64,000 bases of DNA from Chitinophaga horti. Lineage in GTDB: Bacteria > Bacteroidota > Bacteroidia > Chitinophagales > Chitinophagaceae. The translations under genes were made by a program, and so were the position numbers. A model generated the notes under the pieces. It made no database searches. It saw only the letters and a list, made by a program, of their open reading frames with translations, and had not been told where the DNA came from. Each line of letters begins with the position of its first letter. The first letter of the stretch is position 1. Below, piece by piece: positions 32,501 through 41,419 of this stretch. The stretch covers positions 1,426,001-1,490,000 of the forward strand of contig NZ_CP107006.1 in the NCBI RefSeq assembly GCF_022867795.2, written 5' to 3'.

Positions 32501-34730
32501 CACACCTTCATTCTGCGATACGGCCAGCGTGACCTTCACGGTGGTAAGCGGTAACCGTGCACCGGTTGCGATGAGGGATACCATCGGCGTAAACAACCTA
32601 CAGCCTGCTACTGGTAACGTACTGAACAACGATACGGATCCGGATGGTAATAACCTCACCGCGTCGCTGGTAACGGCTCCGTTAAATGGTACGGTAGTAC
32701 TGAACGCAAACGGCAGCCTTACTTACACTGCGAACGCAAACTTCACAGGTACAGACACACTTGTGTACCAGGTATGTGACAATGGTACGCCATCGCTCTG
32801 CGATACCGCTAGTGTGACCTTCACAGTAGTTCAGGGTAACCGGGCACCGATCGCAAACAACGATACGATGAATGTAAACAACCTCGTTCCGGCTACGGGC
32901 AACGTGTTAACGAACGACAGCGATCCGGATGGAGGTACATTAACGCCGTCTGTCGTAACCGCACCTGCAAACGGTACACTGGTATTAAATAACGACGGCA
33001 CGTTCACCTACACTGCGAATGCAGGTTACACCGGCAACGATTTCGCAGACTACAGGGTTTGCGACAACGGTACGCCGCAACGCTGCGATACAGCCAGGAT
33101 GGTGTTCAGGGTGATACAGGGTAACCTGCCGCCTGAAGCCAATAATGATACGGTACGGACGAACAACCTGACGCCGGCTACGGGCAATGTTTTAACGAAC
33201 GACAGGGACCCTGAGAATAGTACGATGACTGTCACCATATTGACCGCACCAGCTAATGGCAGCGTGACGCTCAATAGCGATGGTAGCTTCACTTACATAC
33301 CAGCCACGGGCTTCACCGGTACCGAGTTTATGGACTACCGCGTGTGTGATGCCGGCGTTCCGCAACGTTGCGATACGGCCAGGGTAGTGTTTGTGGTTGG
33401 CCAGGGTAACCGGGCTCCGTTAGCGGTGGATGATACGGCCCGCACAGTTAGTCCACAGCCGGTGACAGGCAACGCGCTTGCCAACGACAGCGATGCGGAT
33501 GGTAATACGCTGACGGGCAGTCTCATTACACAACCTGCCAATGGTACGATCAACTTCAGTGCGAATGGAACGTTTACGTATACACCGAATACTGGTTTCG
33601 TAGGAACTGATGCGGTGGATTACAGGGTGTGTGACAACGGTACACCGCAACGTTGTGATACGGGCCGTATTACGTTCATCGTAGCGCCTAACCTGCCGCC
33701 AGTTGCTATAGACGATACGCTGCGGGTAACAGGGCCAACACCAGTGAATGGTAATGTACTCACCAACGACTCCGATCCGAACGGAAGGCCTGGGCTCACC
33801 AGCAGCCTGGTAACAGGACCGCGCAATGGTACGCTGGTAATCAATGCGAACGGTAGTGTGACTTACACTGCGGATGCCGGCTACTATGGCCTCGACAGCG
33901 CTACGTACAGGATCTGCGACAATGGCTCGCCGGCGCTTTGCGATGAAGGTAAGATCGTCTTTGTGATCTCCGACATCACCCGTGCGATGATAGGCGCTTC
34001 CAAAGCGGTATCTGAACCGATACTGCTGCCGGATGGTTCTTACCAGTTCACCTTCACGTTCGTCGTGCGAAACATGGGTAATACGGCATTAGGCAATATT
34101 TCACTGAATGATGACCTCACCAATGTGTTCCCGGCACCAATGGACGCGAGAGTCGTGGCAGTAACGGCGACAGGCAACCTGGTGGCAAACGCGCAGTACA
34201 ACGGTCGCGGTAATATCAACCTACTGGCTGCTTCCAGCGCACTGGCACCTGGTGTGACGGATAGCGTGAAGCTGGATATGAAGGTGTTCCCGAATGGCCG
34301 CTTCGGTACGTTCAACAACCGTGCTACGGCCGGTGGTACCGCTTCAGGCGGGGCAACGGTAACGGACCTGACTACGGTAGGACTTAACCCGGATACCAAC
34401 AACGACGGCATGCCGGATGAAAATGAGGTAACGCCGGTTGGTTTGCCAGAGATCAAGATCCGCATACCGGAAGGCTTCTCGCCGAACGGTGACGGTAAGA
34501 ACGACTTCTTTGTACTGCAGGGTGTAGGCACCGACCGCATCGCGCTGGAAGTATATAACCGTTGGGGTAACGTAGTATACCGCAGCGATAGTTACCAGAA
34601 CAACTGGAATGGTAAGTGTAACACGGGCATCCGCTATGGCGAAGATGTGCCGGACGGTACTTACTACTACATCGTCAGGAACCTGACTACGGGAGAAAAA
34701 TTTGTTAGTTACATCACAATAATGCGTTAA
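14551..34730 (+). CDS. Giant SprB-like T9SS surface adhesin with ~54 cadherin-like repeats (one frameshift)
   Basis: After correcting one missing base the product is ~6,726 residues, about the size of Flavobacterium SprB. Order: signal peptide (~1-33); an unassigned N-terminal region; DUF11-like domain (~514-655); PKD-like domain; five Ig-like repeats of the FCASGDPA...YQWQSS type; a second PKD-like domain (~1228-1310); ~54 cadherin-like/tandem-95 repeats (~1310-6470) with [12 protein letters not shown] and [14 protein letters not shown] motifs; a DUF11-like domain; and a type B gliding/T9SS C-terminal domain (~6633-6726, [32 protein letters not shown]). The Asp-rich loops suggest calcium binding. 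The frame breaks in the G5 run at 15518-15522: the first frame carries the signal peptide, the second the remaining ~6,400 codons. G6 would restore [20 protein letters not shown]. It should be exported through T9SS and attached at the cell surface. Only 4 bp separate it from the PorP/SprF gene. Confidence 0.9.
26298..29717 (+). repeat. Twelve 285-bp tandem repeats inside the adhesin gene
   Basis: Twelve units of exactly 285 bp (95 residues; adhesin residues ~3917-5056) start at 26298, 26583, 26868, 27153, 27438, 27723, 28008, 28293, 28578, 28863, 29148 and 29433. Every unit begins VNDKP and carries VVEDTP or a close variant. Units 7-12 are almost identical in DNA. Units 1-2 resemble units 5-6 more than their immediate neighbours, pointing to a 4-unit (1,140 bp) duplication. 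Copy number is likely to be unstable and hard to assemble from short reads. Confidence 0.95.
29718..30857 (+). repeat. Two-unit (570-bp) duplication of cadherin-like repeats
   Basis: Units starting 29718 and 30288 share the otherwise unusual motif [20 protein letters not shown] and [11 protein letters not shown]. Those starting 30003 and 30573 share [12 protein letters not shown]. The A-B-A-B order with a 570-bp period suggests an older duplication of a two-domain block just after the recent array. Confidence 0.8.
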
Positions 34731-34734
34731 TCCG

Positions 34735-35664
34735 ATGAAAAAGCTGTTATTGTTAAAAGGGATGTTGCTGCTGGCTTTGGCCGGACAGGCGCAGCAGGAT
34801 GCAATGTATACACAATATATGTTCAACACCATGGCGATCAACCCCGGTTATGCGGGCAGCCGTGGTAACCTGAGCGCTACAGCGATGTATCGCCGGCAAT
34901 GGATAGGTGTGGAGGGGGCGCCCGAAACACAAACAGTGTCGCTCGACATGGCCACGCGCGACCGGAAAATAGGGTTGGGGCTGCAAGCCTTTAACGACAA
35001 AATAGGCATCACGAAGTCCACGGGATTTTATATGACGTACGCCTATCGCATCAACTTTAAAGATGATGTAAGTTCATTAGGGATCGGCTTGCAGGGCGGG
35101 TTTACGAACTTTCGCGCGAACCTCGCCAAGGTAGATCTGATCGATCAGAACGGCGATCCGGCGTTCATGCAAAACGTGAATGCCATGATGCCCAGTTTCG
35201 GGGCGGGATTGTACTACAATAACGATCGCTTTTACGCCGGCTTTTCGATTCCCAACATCGTGCGCACGTATCTGCGTAAGGAGCAGTACTTGTACCAGAC
35301 AGATGTGGTGGCGCATCGTTTCATGCACTTGTTTTTCATGACGGGTTATGTGTTTGACCTGGGAGAGGATTATAAGCTGAAGCCGTCATTACTGGTGAAA
35401 GCGGTGAGTGGCGCGCCGATAGAGGCTGACATCAATGCGAATCTCTGGATAAAAGATATCGTATCTGTAGGCGCCTCGTACCGCACCGGCGACGCGATAG
35501 CCGGGTTGCTGGAATTGCAGCTGGGCAGCCAGTTCAGGCTGGGTTATGCATATGATCACAGCATCTCAAAACTGGTAAAGTATAACCAGGGCACACATGA
35601 AATTATGTTACGTTTTGAATTCGGATGGGAGCGGGGCGAGATCCTTTCACCTAGGTATTTTTAA
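34735..35664 (+). CDS. PorP/SprF family type IX secretion membrane protein
   Basis: 309 residues with signal peptide (ending LAGQAQQD) and the family opening QDAMYTQYMFNTMAINPGYA, followed by the barrel strands of PorP/SprF (TAMYRRQWIGVEGAPETQTV; GLQAFNDKIG). SprF of Flavobacterium johnsoniae is needed for secretion or surface attachment of SprB, which is encoded next to it. Here the gene begins 4 bp after the giant adhesin stop, so this copy is very likely the dedicated partner of that adhesin in the outer membrane. Translational coupling is probable. Confidence 0.95.
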   Translation: MKKLLLLKGMLLLALAGQAQQDAMYTQYMFNTMAINPGYAGSRGNLSATAMYRRQWIGVEGAPETQTVSLDMATRDRKIGLGLQAFNDKIGITKSTGFYMTYAYRINFKDDVSSLGIGLQGGFTNFRANLAKVDLIDQNGDPAFMQNVNAMMPSFGAGLYYNNDRFYAGFSIPNIVRTYLRKEQYLYQTDVVAHRFMHLFFMTGYVFDLGEDYKLKPSLLVKAVSGAPIEADINANLWIKDIVSVGASYRTGDAIAGLLELQLGSQFRLGYAYDHSISKLVKYNQGTHEIMLRFEFGWERGEILSPRYF

Positions 35665-35667
35665 AGT

Positions 35668-37110
35668 ATGAAGAGCTGTACACAACTGTTTTTGTTGATC
35701 CTGCTGTTGGTGGCCCATGCCGCCACGGCCCAGAAAGAGGTGGAGAAAGCAGACCGCGAATACGTGGCCCTGCGTTATCGTAATGCCATTCCCATTTACC
35801 TGCGTGCGCTGGAAAAAGACTCATCCGATGCGGAGGTGGTAACGAAGCTGGCAGACTGCCTGTACAAAATCAGGGACTATCCCAATGCGCTATACTGGTA
35901 CGCTAAAGCGGTAAAGATGGATCCCTCGAATACGCGACTCGCGTTGCCGTACGCGCAATTACTGGCCGCTAACTCCGAATACGGAAAGGCGGCAATCTGG
36001 TACGAAAAACACCTCGACGAAGCCGGCAGCGACGAAACTGCCAGGAACTTCCTGGATACGTACATGCACCTTGACCGCTTCATGGACTCGAGCCGCTGGG
36101 ACATTCGTTTCCTAAACATCAATACGGGGTACGATGAGTTTAGCCCGTCCTGGTTCGATGGCGGACTAATATTCGTGAGCAACCGCCCGCGTACGGTGGT
36201 GAGCAAAAATACCTTTGAATGGGATCGCACACCGTTCCTCAGTTTGTACCAGGTAGCTGATACGAGCATCGTGAAAACGGTAGACCCGCCCGCCGCACCG
36301 CATATCGATATGGATAAATACCAGGGAGTGTACCGGCCCACGCCTAACGATAGCCGCCGCGTATCGGCCCCGGCAGCGGAACTACGACTTCCCATGGAGT
36401 TGCCGCCCGTGCCGAAGGAAAGTGTTGTGTTGTTCAACAAACAGCTGGAATCCCGCTTCCATGAGGGGCCGGTAAGCTTTAACAGTCGCGGTGATACGAT
36501 CTTTATGAGCCGCAACAACGTTTTCAAAGGCAAGTCTGGCAAAGATAAAAAGGGTGTGAACCGCCTGAAGATCTACTCCGCCATATTCCGTTACGGGGAC
36601 TGGAAAGACTTTACGGAGTTTCCATACAATAGCGATGAATACTCCGTCGGCCACCCGGCCTTAACCGCGGATGGCGACTTTTTGTACTTCGTATCCGATA
36701 TGCCCGGGGGCCGCGGTGGCAGCGACATCTGGTATTGCCGTAAAATGAGTAATGGCTGGTCGGCCCCGGTGAACGCGGGCCCGGCGATCAATACCAAAGG
36801 CAATGAAATGTTTCCTTACATCAGCAAGGATGGCACCCTTTATTTTTCTTCCGACGGAAAGGGTGGCCTGGGCGGACTGGACATCTTCCTCATTCGCCTG
36901 CAGGACGATTTGCCCGCCGGTAAGGCGGCTAACCTCGGTTATCCCGTTAATTCCTCGCGGGACGATTTCGGTGTGCTGCTGAACAAAGATGGTTACACTG
37001 GTTACTTTAGTTCTAACCGATGTGGTAGCGACGATCTTTATTACTTCCGGTTCGTTGGTCCCGGTTATCCTTCGGGGATCGTTACGCCTGTAACACAAGT
37101 TGCAAGGTGA
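35668..37110 (+). CDS. TPR and PD40 beta-propeller protein (PorE/OmpA-like, lacking OmpA domain)
   Basis: 480 residues. Signal peptide (ending AATAQ), TPR-like helices (about 25-150, YRNAIPIYLRALEKDSSDAE and YPNALYWYAKAVKMDPSN), then PD40/WD40-like propeller blades (SNRP, ADGDFLYFVSDMPGGRGGSD, DGTLYFSSDGKGGLGG, GYFSSNRCGSDDLYYF). Proteins of this type next to PorP/SprF genes usually continue with a CarboxypepD_reg domain and a peptidoglycan-binding OmpA domain, about 640 residues in all. This one stops after the propeller, and only 73 bp follow before the next gene, so the domain is absent rather than frameshifted away. Third gene of the adhesin operon (3-bp gap); probably a periplasmic or outer-membrane accessory. 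Confidence 0.88.
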   Translation: MKSCTQLFLLILLLVAHAATAQKEVEKADREYVALRYRNAIPIYLRALEKDSSDAEVVTKLADCLYKIRDYPNALYWYAKAVKMDPSNTRLALPYAQLLAANSEYGKAAIWYEKHLDEAGSDETARNFLDTYMHLDRFMDSSRWDIRFLNINTGYDEFSPSWFDGGLIFVSNRPRTVVSKNTFEWDRTPFLSLYQVADTSIVKTVDPPAAPHIDMDKYQGVYRPTPNDSRRVSAPAAELRLPMELPPVPKESVVLFNKQLESRFHEGPVSFNSRGDTIFMSRNNVFKGKSGKDKKGVNRLKIYSAIFRYGDWKDFTEFPYNSDEYSVGHPALTADGDFLYFVSDMPGGRGGSDIWYCRKMSNGWSAPVNAGPAINTKGNEMFPYISKDGTLYFSSDGKGGLGGLDIFLIRLQDDLPAGKAANLGYPVNSSRDDFGVLLNKDGYTGYFSSNRCGSDDLYYFRFVGPGYPSGIVTPVTQVAR

Positions 37111-37127
37111 TAGTAAAGTAAAAGCTG

Positions 37128-37151
37128 AAGTGAGTGACACAACGGCGGCTG
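37128..37151 (-). repeat. Dispersed 24-bp repeat, copy C (inverted)
   Basis: Minus-strand copy of the 24-bp family at 168, 13852 and 39276 (CAGCCGCCGTTGTGTCACTC on the minus strand). It lies between the convergent genes ending at 37110 and 37184. Confidence 0.78.
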
Positions 37152-37183
37152 AGAGGAGTGGTTGAAGCTCGTCCCGAAAAAAA

Positions 37184-37486
37184 TTAACCCAACGCTGGTC
37201 CGTCTGGCTGGATGTTAGACTGGTGGCCGGATTGAAGTGTTTTTAAAGCGATGTAAATGTCCTGCGCGATCGCGCGGCCTTCCGGTGAAGAAATGGCCGG
37301 CTCAAATTGAATACCTGTGTCTTTTTCTACGAGTGTAAGGTCGTTTGGGATGAAGTCCTGGAACAGTTTGGACGTATCATTATGTAGGATGTGATACGCC
37401 TTCCAGCCATCTAACGTTTTCTCCTCCACAGTAAGCTGGTATAACTTGCCATTGATCCGCGCAGGGAACTGGTGAATTACTGACAT
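37184..37486 (-). CDS. Hypothetical protein, 100 residues
   Basis: Start taken at ATG 37486 (MSVIHQFPARINGKLYQL); the frame extends upstream to 37531 only by way of a TTG codon. The short, soluble product has no signal peptide, contains LTVEEKTLDGWKAYHILH and ends in a Pro/Gly-rich tail. I do not recognise the family; it looks like small conserved proteins of Chitinophagaceae. It converges with the PD40 gene and is divergent from the helicase gene. Confidence 0.6.
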   Translation of the reverse strand: MSVIHQFPARINGKLYQLTVEEKTLDGWKAYHILHNDTSKLFQDFIPNDLTLVEKDTGIQFEPAISSPEGRAIAQDIYIALKTLQSGHQSNIQPDGPALG

Positions 37487-37726
37487 ACCCTTCCGTGTTT
37501 TAGTGAATTTATCGTGCAACTTTGGGGCCAAACGCGGCAGTAACCAGCCTCAGATATTACACTGGGAAAGTTTGCAGTGCTGAAAATGAGCGCATTGTGG
37601 ATCGTAAACTGCCGTCAACAGCGGGTTTAGGCGTTATGGCCGGCCGGGCTCAAGGTTATTTGCGCGTCCGTCGCTATTTCGTTATCTTTACCGTATTGAG
37701 CGAATATATTAACAAATACGACTATT

Positions 37727-39186
37727 TTGAATTTTACAGAATTTGGTTTTGATGACAGGTTGCTGGATGGCATTGATGCTATGCGCTACGAAAAGGCAAC
37801 CCCTATACAGGAAGAAGTAATACCCCCCATTATTGAAGGCCGGGACATTATGGCCTGCGCACAGACCGGCACCGGTAAAACTGCTGCTTTCCTGCTTCCC
37901 GTTATGCATAAGCTGCTGACGGAACCGCATCACGCACAAAAGATCAACTCCATGGTAATTGTACCTACGCGCGAGTTGGCGGTGCAAATATCACAAACAC
38001 TAGAGGGTATCTCATACTTTACTAATATCAGTTCTATCGCCGTTTATGGTGGTGGCAGCGGTGCTAACTTTGCTATCGAAAAGAAGGCACTGTCTTCGGG
38101 CGTTGATATGGTGATTTGTACGCCTGGCCGTATGATCGCCCACCTCAACATGGGGTATGTGAAGATGGATGAACTGCGTTACCTCGTGTTAGACGAGGCC
38201 GACCGCATGCTGGACATGGGCTTTCACGACGATATCGTAAAGATCATTTCCTACCTGCCGAAGGAGCGCCAGAATCTGCTGTTTTCCGCTACCATGCCGG
38301 ATAAAATGCGTAAGCTCGCCATGTCGATCCTGCGCAACCCGGTAGAAGTCAATATCGCAATCAGCAAGCCACCGGAGAAGATCCGCCAGGAAGCTTTCGT
38401 GGTGTTCGAAGAGCAGAAAGCCCCGTTGATCAAAGACATTTTGCGTCAGCGCGACTTTAACAGTGTGGTGGTGTTTTGCTCCCGCAAACAAAACGTAAAA
38501 CAACTGTGCGCGGAGTTAAAACGCGCGAAACTTTCCGTAGAACAGATCCATTCCGACCTGGAGCAGGAAACCCGCGAGCAGGTGCTGATGGACTTCCGCA
38601 GTCATCGTTTGAAAATACTGGTGGCTACAGACATCCTGAGCCGCGGTATCGATATTGAAGATATTGACCTGGTGATCAATTACGACGTACCGAACGACGG
38701 TGAGGATTACGTACACCGTATCGGTCGTACGGCCCGCGCGGCCGCTGAGGGTACGGCTTACACGTTCATCAGTCCGAAAGAGCAGAACAAGTTTCGCCGG
38801 ATCGAGCAGCTGATAGGCCGTGAGGTAACCAAGGCGCAAGTGGAAGAAAAGTTTGGCCCTACGCCTGCTTACCAGCCTGGTGGCGGCGGTGGTGGTAAAC
38901 GCAGGCCCGGCGGCGGTGGCCAGAAGGGGGTGGGCATCGCTCAGGTGGTCCGCGTCCTCCACGTCCGCAAGGCGAAGGTCAGCGTGGCCCTCGTCCGCAA
39001 GGACAGCCGCATAATAATGGTCCACGTCCTCAACGTCCGCCACGTCCGCAGGGTGAAGGCCAAAACGGCGAATCACGTCCGCAGGGGGAAGGTGGTAAAC
39101 GTAAGTTCCATCCAAAACGCCGCGGTGGCGACGGAGAGCGCACGGCTGGCCAGGAAGGCAACCAGGAGCAGAAGCAGGCCCAATAG
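37727..39186 (+). CDS. DEAD-box RNA helicase with Arg/Gly/Pro-rich tail (one frameshift)
   Basis: Corrected length 486 residues. The only start in frame is TTG at 37727 (stop at 37697 upstream), giving MNFTEFGFDD, the usual beginning in this phylum. Motifs: Q motif ATPIQEE, Walker A AQTGTGKT (45-52), DEAD (156-159), SAT (187-189), HRIGRTAR near the end of the second RecA domain. It is RhlE-like and should remodel RNA, for example in ribosome assembly or cold growth. The frame breaks at the G5 run 38926-38930. With G6 the tail continues GGGHRSGGPRPPRPQGEGQ and ends at TAG 39184-39186, 22 bp before a strong terminator. Uncorrected, the frame runs through that terminator to 39325. A TATCTTTA element at 37683-37690 is a good -7 promoter match. 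Confidence 0.9.
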
Positions 39187-39207
39187 CCTTTATCATATTG
39201 TAATCGG

Positions 39208-39241
39208 AATGCCGGTACCACTCAGTGGTGCCGGCATTTTT
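39208..39241 (+). terminator. Rho-independent terminator after the helicase gene
   Basis: A 14-bp stem (AATGCCGGTACCAC / GTGGTGCCGGCATT, one T-G pair) with a 3-nt loop is followed by TTTTTGTTTT. Its position just past 39186 supports that stop codon as the true gene end. Confidence 0.92.
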
Positions 39242-39275
39242 GTTTTGATTTGTACGCCGGCTTTTACCTATCCTT

Positions 39276-39385
39276 CAGCCGCCGTTGTGTCACTCCCTTC
39301 AGCGGCAGCATCCCTTTCGTCATGACGAATAAAGCAACGGCATCCTTATACGAAGGCGGCTCGCTTCAGTCCATCCGCAATGACC
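39276..39385 (+). repeat. Dispersed repeat, copy D with extended tail
   Basis: The core 39276-39299 matches the 24-bp family (one difference, CACTCCCTT). It is followed by CAGCGGCAGCATCCCTTTCG, TCATGACGAATAAAGCAA and, further on, CGCAATGACC (to 39385), which can pair with the TCATGACG side. Noncoding, between the helicase terminator and the sigma-factor promoter. Confidence 0.72.
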
Positions 39386-39446
39386 ATCCATCGGTACTGT
39401 AAGTTTTTCCATCAGGGCGCAACTAATACAGTAACTTTTAGCCGAT

Positions 39447-39914
39447 ATGGAATTTGAACAACTGCTTGGGGCTCACCAGGGCATCATTCACAAGGTTTGC
39501 CGCCTTTACCGCGATAGCCGGGAAGATCGGGAGGACCTGTACCAGGAGATCGCGTACCAGCTTTGGAAGTCATACCCCGCTTACCGGGGCGAGGCCGGGC
39601 ATAGTACCTGGGTGTATCGCATTGCCCTTAATACTGCCATAGCCGCCTTCCGCCGCAGGCGGCCGGATGTCCGGTACCCCGGCGAGATGCCGGAAAAGCA
39701 GGCAGAGGGCGCCGATGAGGAACAGGAGTACCGCCTCCAGTTGTTCTGGCAGGCCCTGCGCCAGCTGCCTGATGGGGAAAAGGCATTGATGGTGCTTTAC
39801 CTGGAGGACCTGAATTACCGCGAAATTGCGGAGGTGACCGGCATCTCTGAAAACCATGTGGGCGTAAAGCTCAATCGCATCCGCACAAAATTGAAACAAC
39901 TTCTAAAACAATAA
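39447..39914 (+). CDS. ECF-type RNA polymerase sigma factor
   Basis: 155 residues. Region 2 is recognisable in DLYQEIAYQLWKSYPAYRG and STWVYRIALNTAI, region 4 in LEDLNYREIAEVTGISENHV followed by a basic helix. TAACTTTT at 39432-39439 is a near-perfect -7 element only 7 bp from the ATG, so the transcript may be leaderless. The next gene, 3 bp downstream, encodes a small membrane protein in the place where an anti-sigma factor would be expected. Target genes are unknown. Confidence 0.92.
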   Translation: MEFEQLLGAHQGIIHKVCRLYRDSREDREDLYQEIAYQLWKSYPAYRGEAGHSTWVYRIALNTAIAAFRRRRPDVRYPGEMPEKQAEGADEEQEYRLQLFWQALRQLPDGEKALMVLYLEDLNYREIAEVTGISENHVGVKLNRIRTKLKQLLKQ

Positions 39915-39917
39915 AAA

Positions 39918-40445
39918 ATGGACGAACTGAAATCCGCCTGGAATGAGGCAAACAAAAATATGTCGCCAGCTACTGCCACCTGGGAACCACGTGAACAAAA
40001 AGTAACGCGACAGATCAAACGCCAGCTGATAATTGAAAGCATCGCCTGGACTGCACTGCTATTGGTATTCCGTGATATCTTCGATGGTGATGAGAAGCCG
40101 CTTTACCTGAACGTAATATTAGCGTCGGCAGTGCTGTTCATGCTGGCGCACAATGTATCTGGGTTGCTGGCGGCGCGCAACCTTATTAATGGTACCGACT
40201 TAAAGGCTTCGTTGCACCGTTATGTACGGCGGTTACAGGTGTTTGGCGCCGTGGCCGTACTGGGTAGGGCGTTAGGTGTGGCAGCGTTGTTGTGGTTCTT
40301 TTGTGCCGGCATGACTTTTAACGCTACGAAGTATTGGCTGCTGGCAGGCGCACTGGTGGTAATCGGTGTGCAACTCTTTCTGCTGGGGCGCTTGTGGGCT
40401 GCGCGGGTCACCAGGATCCGGGCGGCGTTATCAGACCTTCAGTAG
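39918..40445 (+). CDS. Small membrane protein, sigma-factor partner
   Basis: 175 residues. A soluble N-terminal segment (about 1-40, MDELKSAWNEANKNM and a basic stretch) precedes about four hydrophobic segments (roughly 43-58, 66-85, 110-130, 136-155) and a basic C-terminus. The LKSAWNE opening is common in small proteins encoded beside Bacteroidota ECF sigma factors. An anti-sigma role is inferred from the 3-bp spacing and topology only; there is no FecR or zinc anti-sigma motif. Confidence 0.75.
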   Translation: MDELKSAWNEANKNMSPATATWEPREQKVTRQIKRQLIIESIAWTALLLVFRDIFDGDEKPLYLNVILASAVLFMLAHNVSGLLAARNLINGTDLKASLHRYVRRLQVFGAVAVLGRALGVAALLWFFCAGMTFNATKYWLLAGALVVIGVQLFLLGRLWAARVTRIRAALSDLQ

Positions 40446-40548
40446 TAAGCATGGTGAGCCCAAGAGGCGAGCTGGGCAAAAACTTAACATTGGGATGCGC
40501 GGGAGGAGTGTTATTTTTATATTATCAAATTGTAAACAATAGCGAGAT

Positions 40549-40881
40549 ATGCCAGATAAGAAAGAAACCCGCAAAAAAATAACCTCTTTGCTCGAGAATG
40601 CATTAGCAAGCTTTAAGGAAGAACTGGGAGAAAAGAAATTCGCCAAACGTATCGAGAAGGCCGCCAAGCTGATTAGCGAAGGGCTGGAAGATGACAAATC
40701 GCCTAAAACAGAAAAGGCACCCAAAGCAGAAAAATTAAAAAAAGAAAAGCCCGCCAAAGCTGAAAAGCCAGCGATAGCGAAAGTGGCCGCTAAAAAAGCT
40801 GCTGCGCCTAAGGCTAAAGCCAAAGCAAAAGTGGCGAAGAAGGCGGCTGCGAAGAAAAGTGCGAAAGCCGCCACTAAATAA
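40549..40881 (+). CDS. Histone H1-like Lys/Ala-rich protein
   Basis: 110 residues. The N-terminal half (1-50) is an ordinary charged helical segment (KITSLLENALASFKEELGEK). The second half is built of Lys, Ala and Pro with repeated AKKAA, KAKAK and EKP units, as in histone H1 C-terminal tails and bacterial HctB/KAP-like proteins. It probably binds DNA or RNA without sequence specificity. Low complexity makes homology by composition alone uncertain. Convergent with the gene ending at 40888, leaving 6 bp. Confidence 0.75.
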   Translation: MPDKKETRKKITSLLENALASFKEELGEKKFAKRIEKAAKLISEGLEDDKSPKTEKAPKAEKLKKEKPAKAEKPAIAKVAAKKAAAPKAKAKAKVAKKAAAKKSAKAATK

Positions 40882-40887
40882 AGCGGC

Positions 40888-41310
40888 TTAAGACAGCCGC
40901 CCAACTACATCGAGCAACTCCTCAGAAAGGGCTTTATTGACCTTTGTGAGGTGTTCGCGGCTGCAGTCGATGTATCCCATCTCAAAAAACTGCTCCCAGG
41001 TAAGGTCAGCATCTTCGCCGCCCAGCGTACCGCCATCTTCGAATGTGACGGTCACATGGTCGCCGGTAGCTTCCAGTTCGAATTTGCCCCTGTTGTTGTA
41101 AAGGTAACGTACCAGCTCACTGTCGATCAGAAAGCTGATCGCCTGGCGTGGGCCGAGCGGATATAACCGATCAAACAACATGTAGCAGATAAATGCTTCC
41201 GGTAACTGCAATTGAGCCGCCACGCTGCGGCATACCGCATTAAAATCAACCCCGCCTTTCTGGTTACTGTCAAAGATAAGTGTGTCTGTGCCTGATGAAA
41301 TGCTGGTCAT
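40888..41310 (-). CDS. Hypothetical protein, 140 residues
   Basis: Start taken at ATG 41310 (MTSISSGTDTLIFDSNQKGG); an upstream extension to 41364 would need TTG. The soluble, acidic product contains LYPLGPRQAISFLIDSELVR, a glycine-rich acidic loop (FEDGGTLGGEDADL) and TWEQFFEMGY. No signal peptide, no membrane segment, and no family that I recognise. Confidence 0.65.
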   Translation of the reverse strand: MTSISSGTDTLIFDSNQKGGVDFNAVCRSVAAQLQLPEAFICYMLFDRLYPLGPRQAISFLIDSELVRYLYNNRGKFELEATGDHVTVTFEDGGTLGGEDADLTWEQFFEMGYIDCSREHLTKVNKALSEELLDVVGRLS

Positions 41311-41419
41311 AATTCGTCGATTGATGGCTCTCGGATGCTTGGAAAAGATAGAATACCTTAACAAATTAGAATAAATCTGTCAGCATTTAGTTAACGGGAT
41401 GTTATTATAACATAATCGT

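Noticed and set aside
35668-37110. Frameshift that removes an OmpA domain
   Set aside because: The 73 bp after the stop cannot encode the domain in any frame.
39187-39325. Extension of the helicase to 39325
   Set aside because: It crosses a strong terminator and a dispersed repeat and exists only in the shifted frame.
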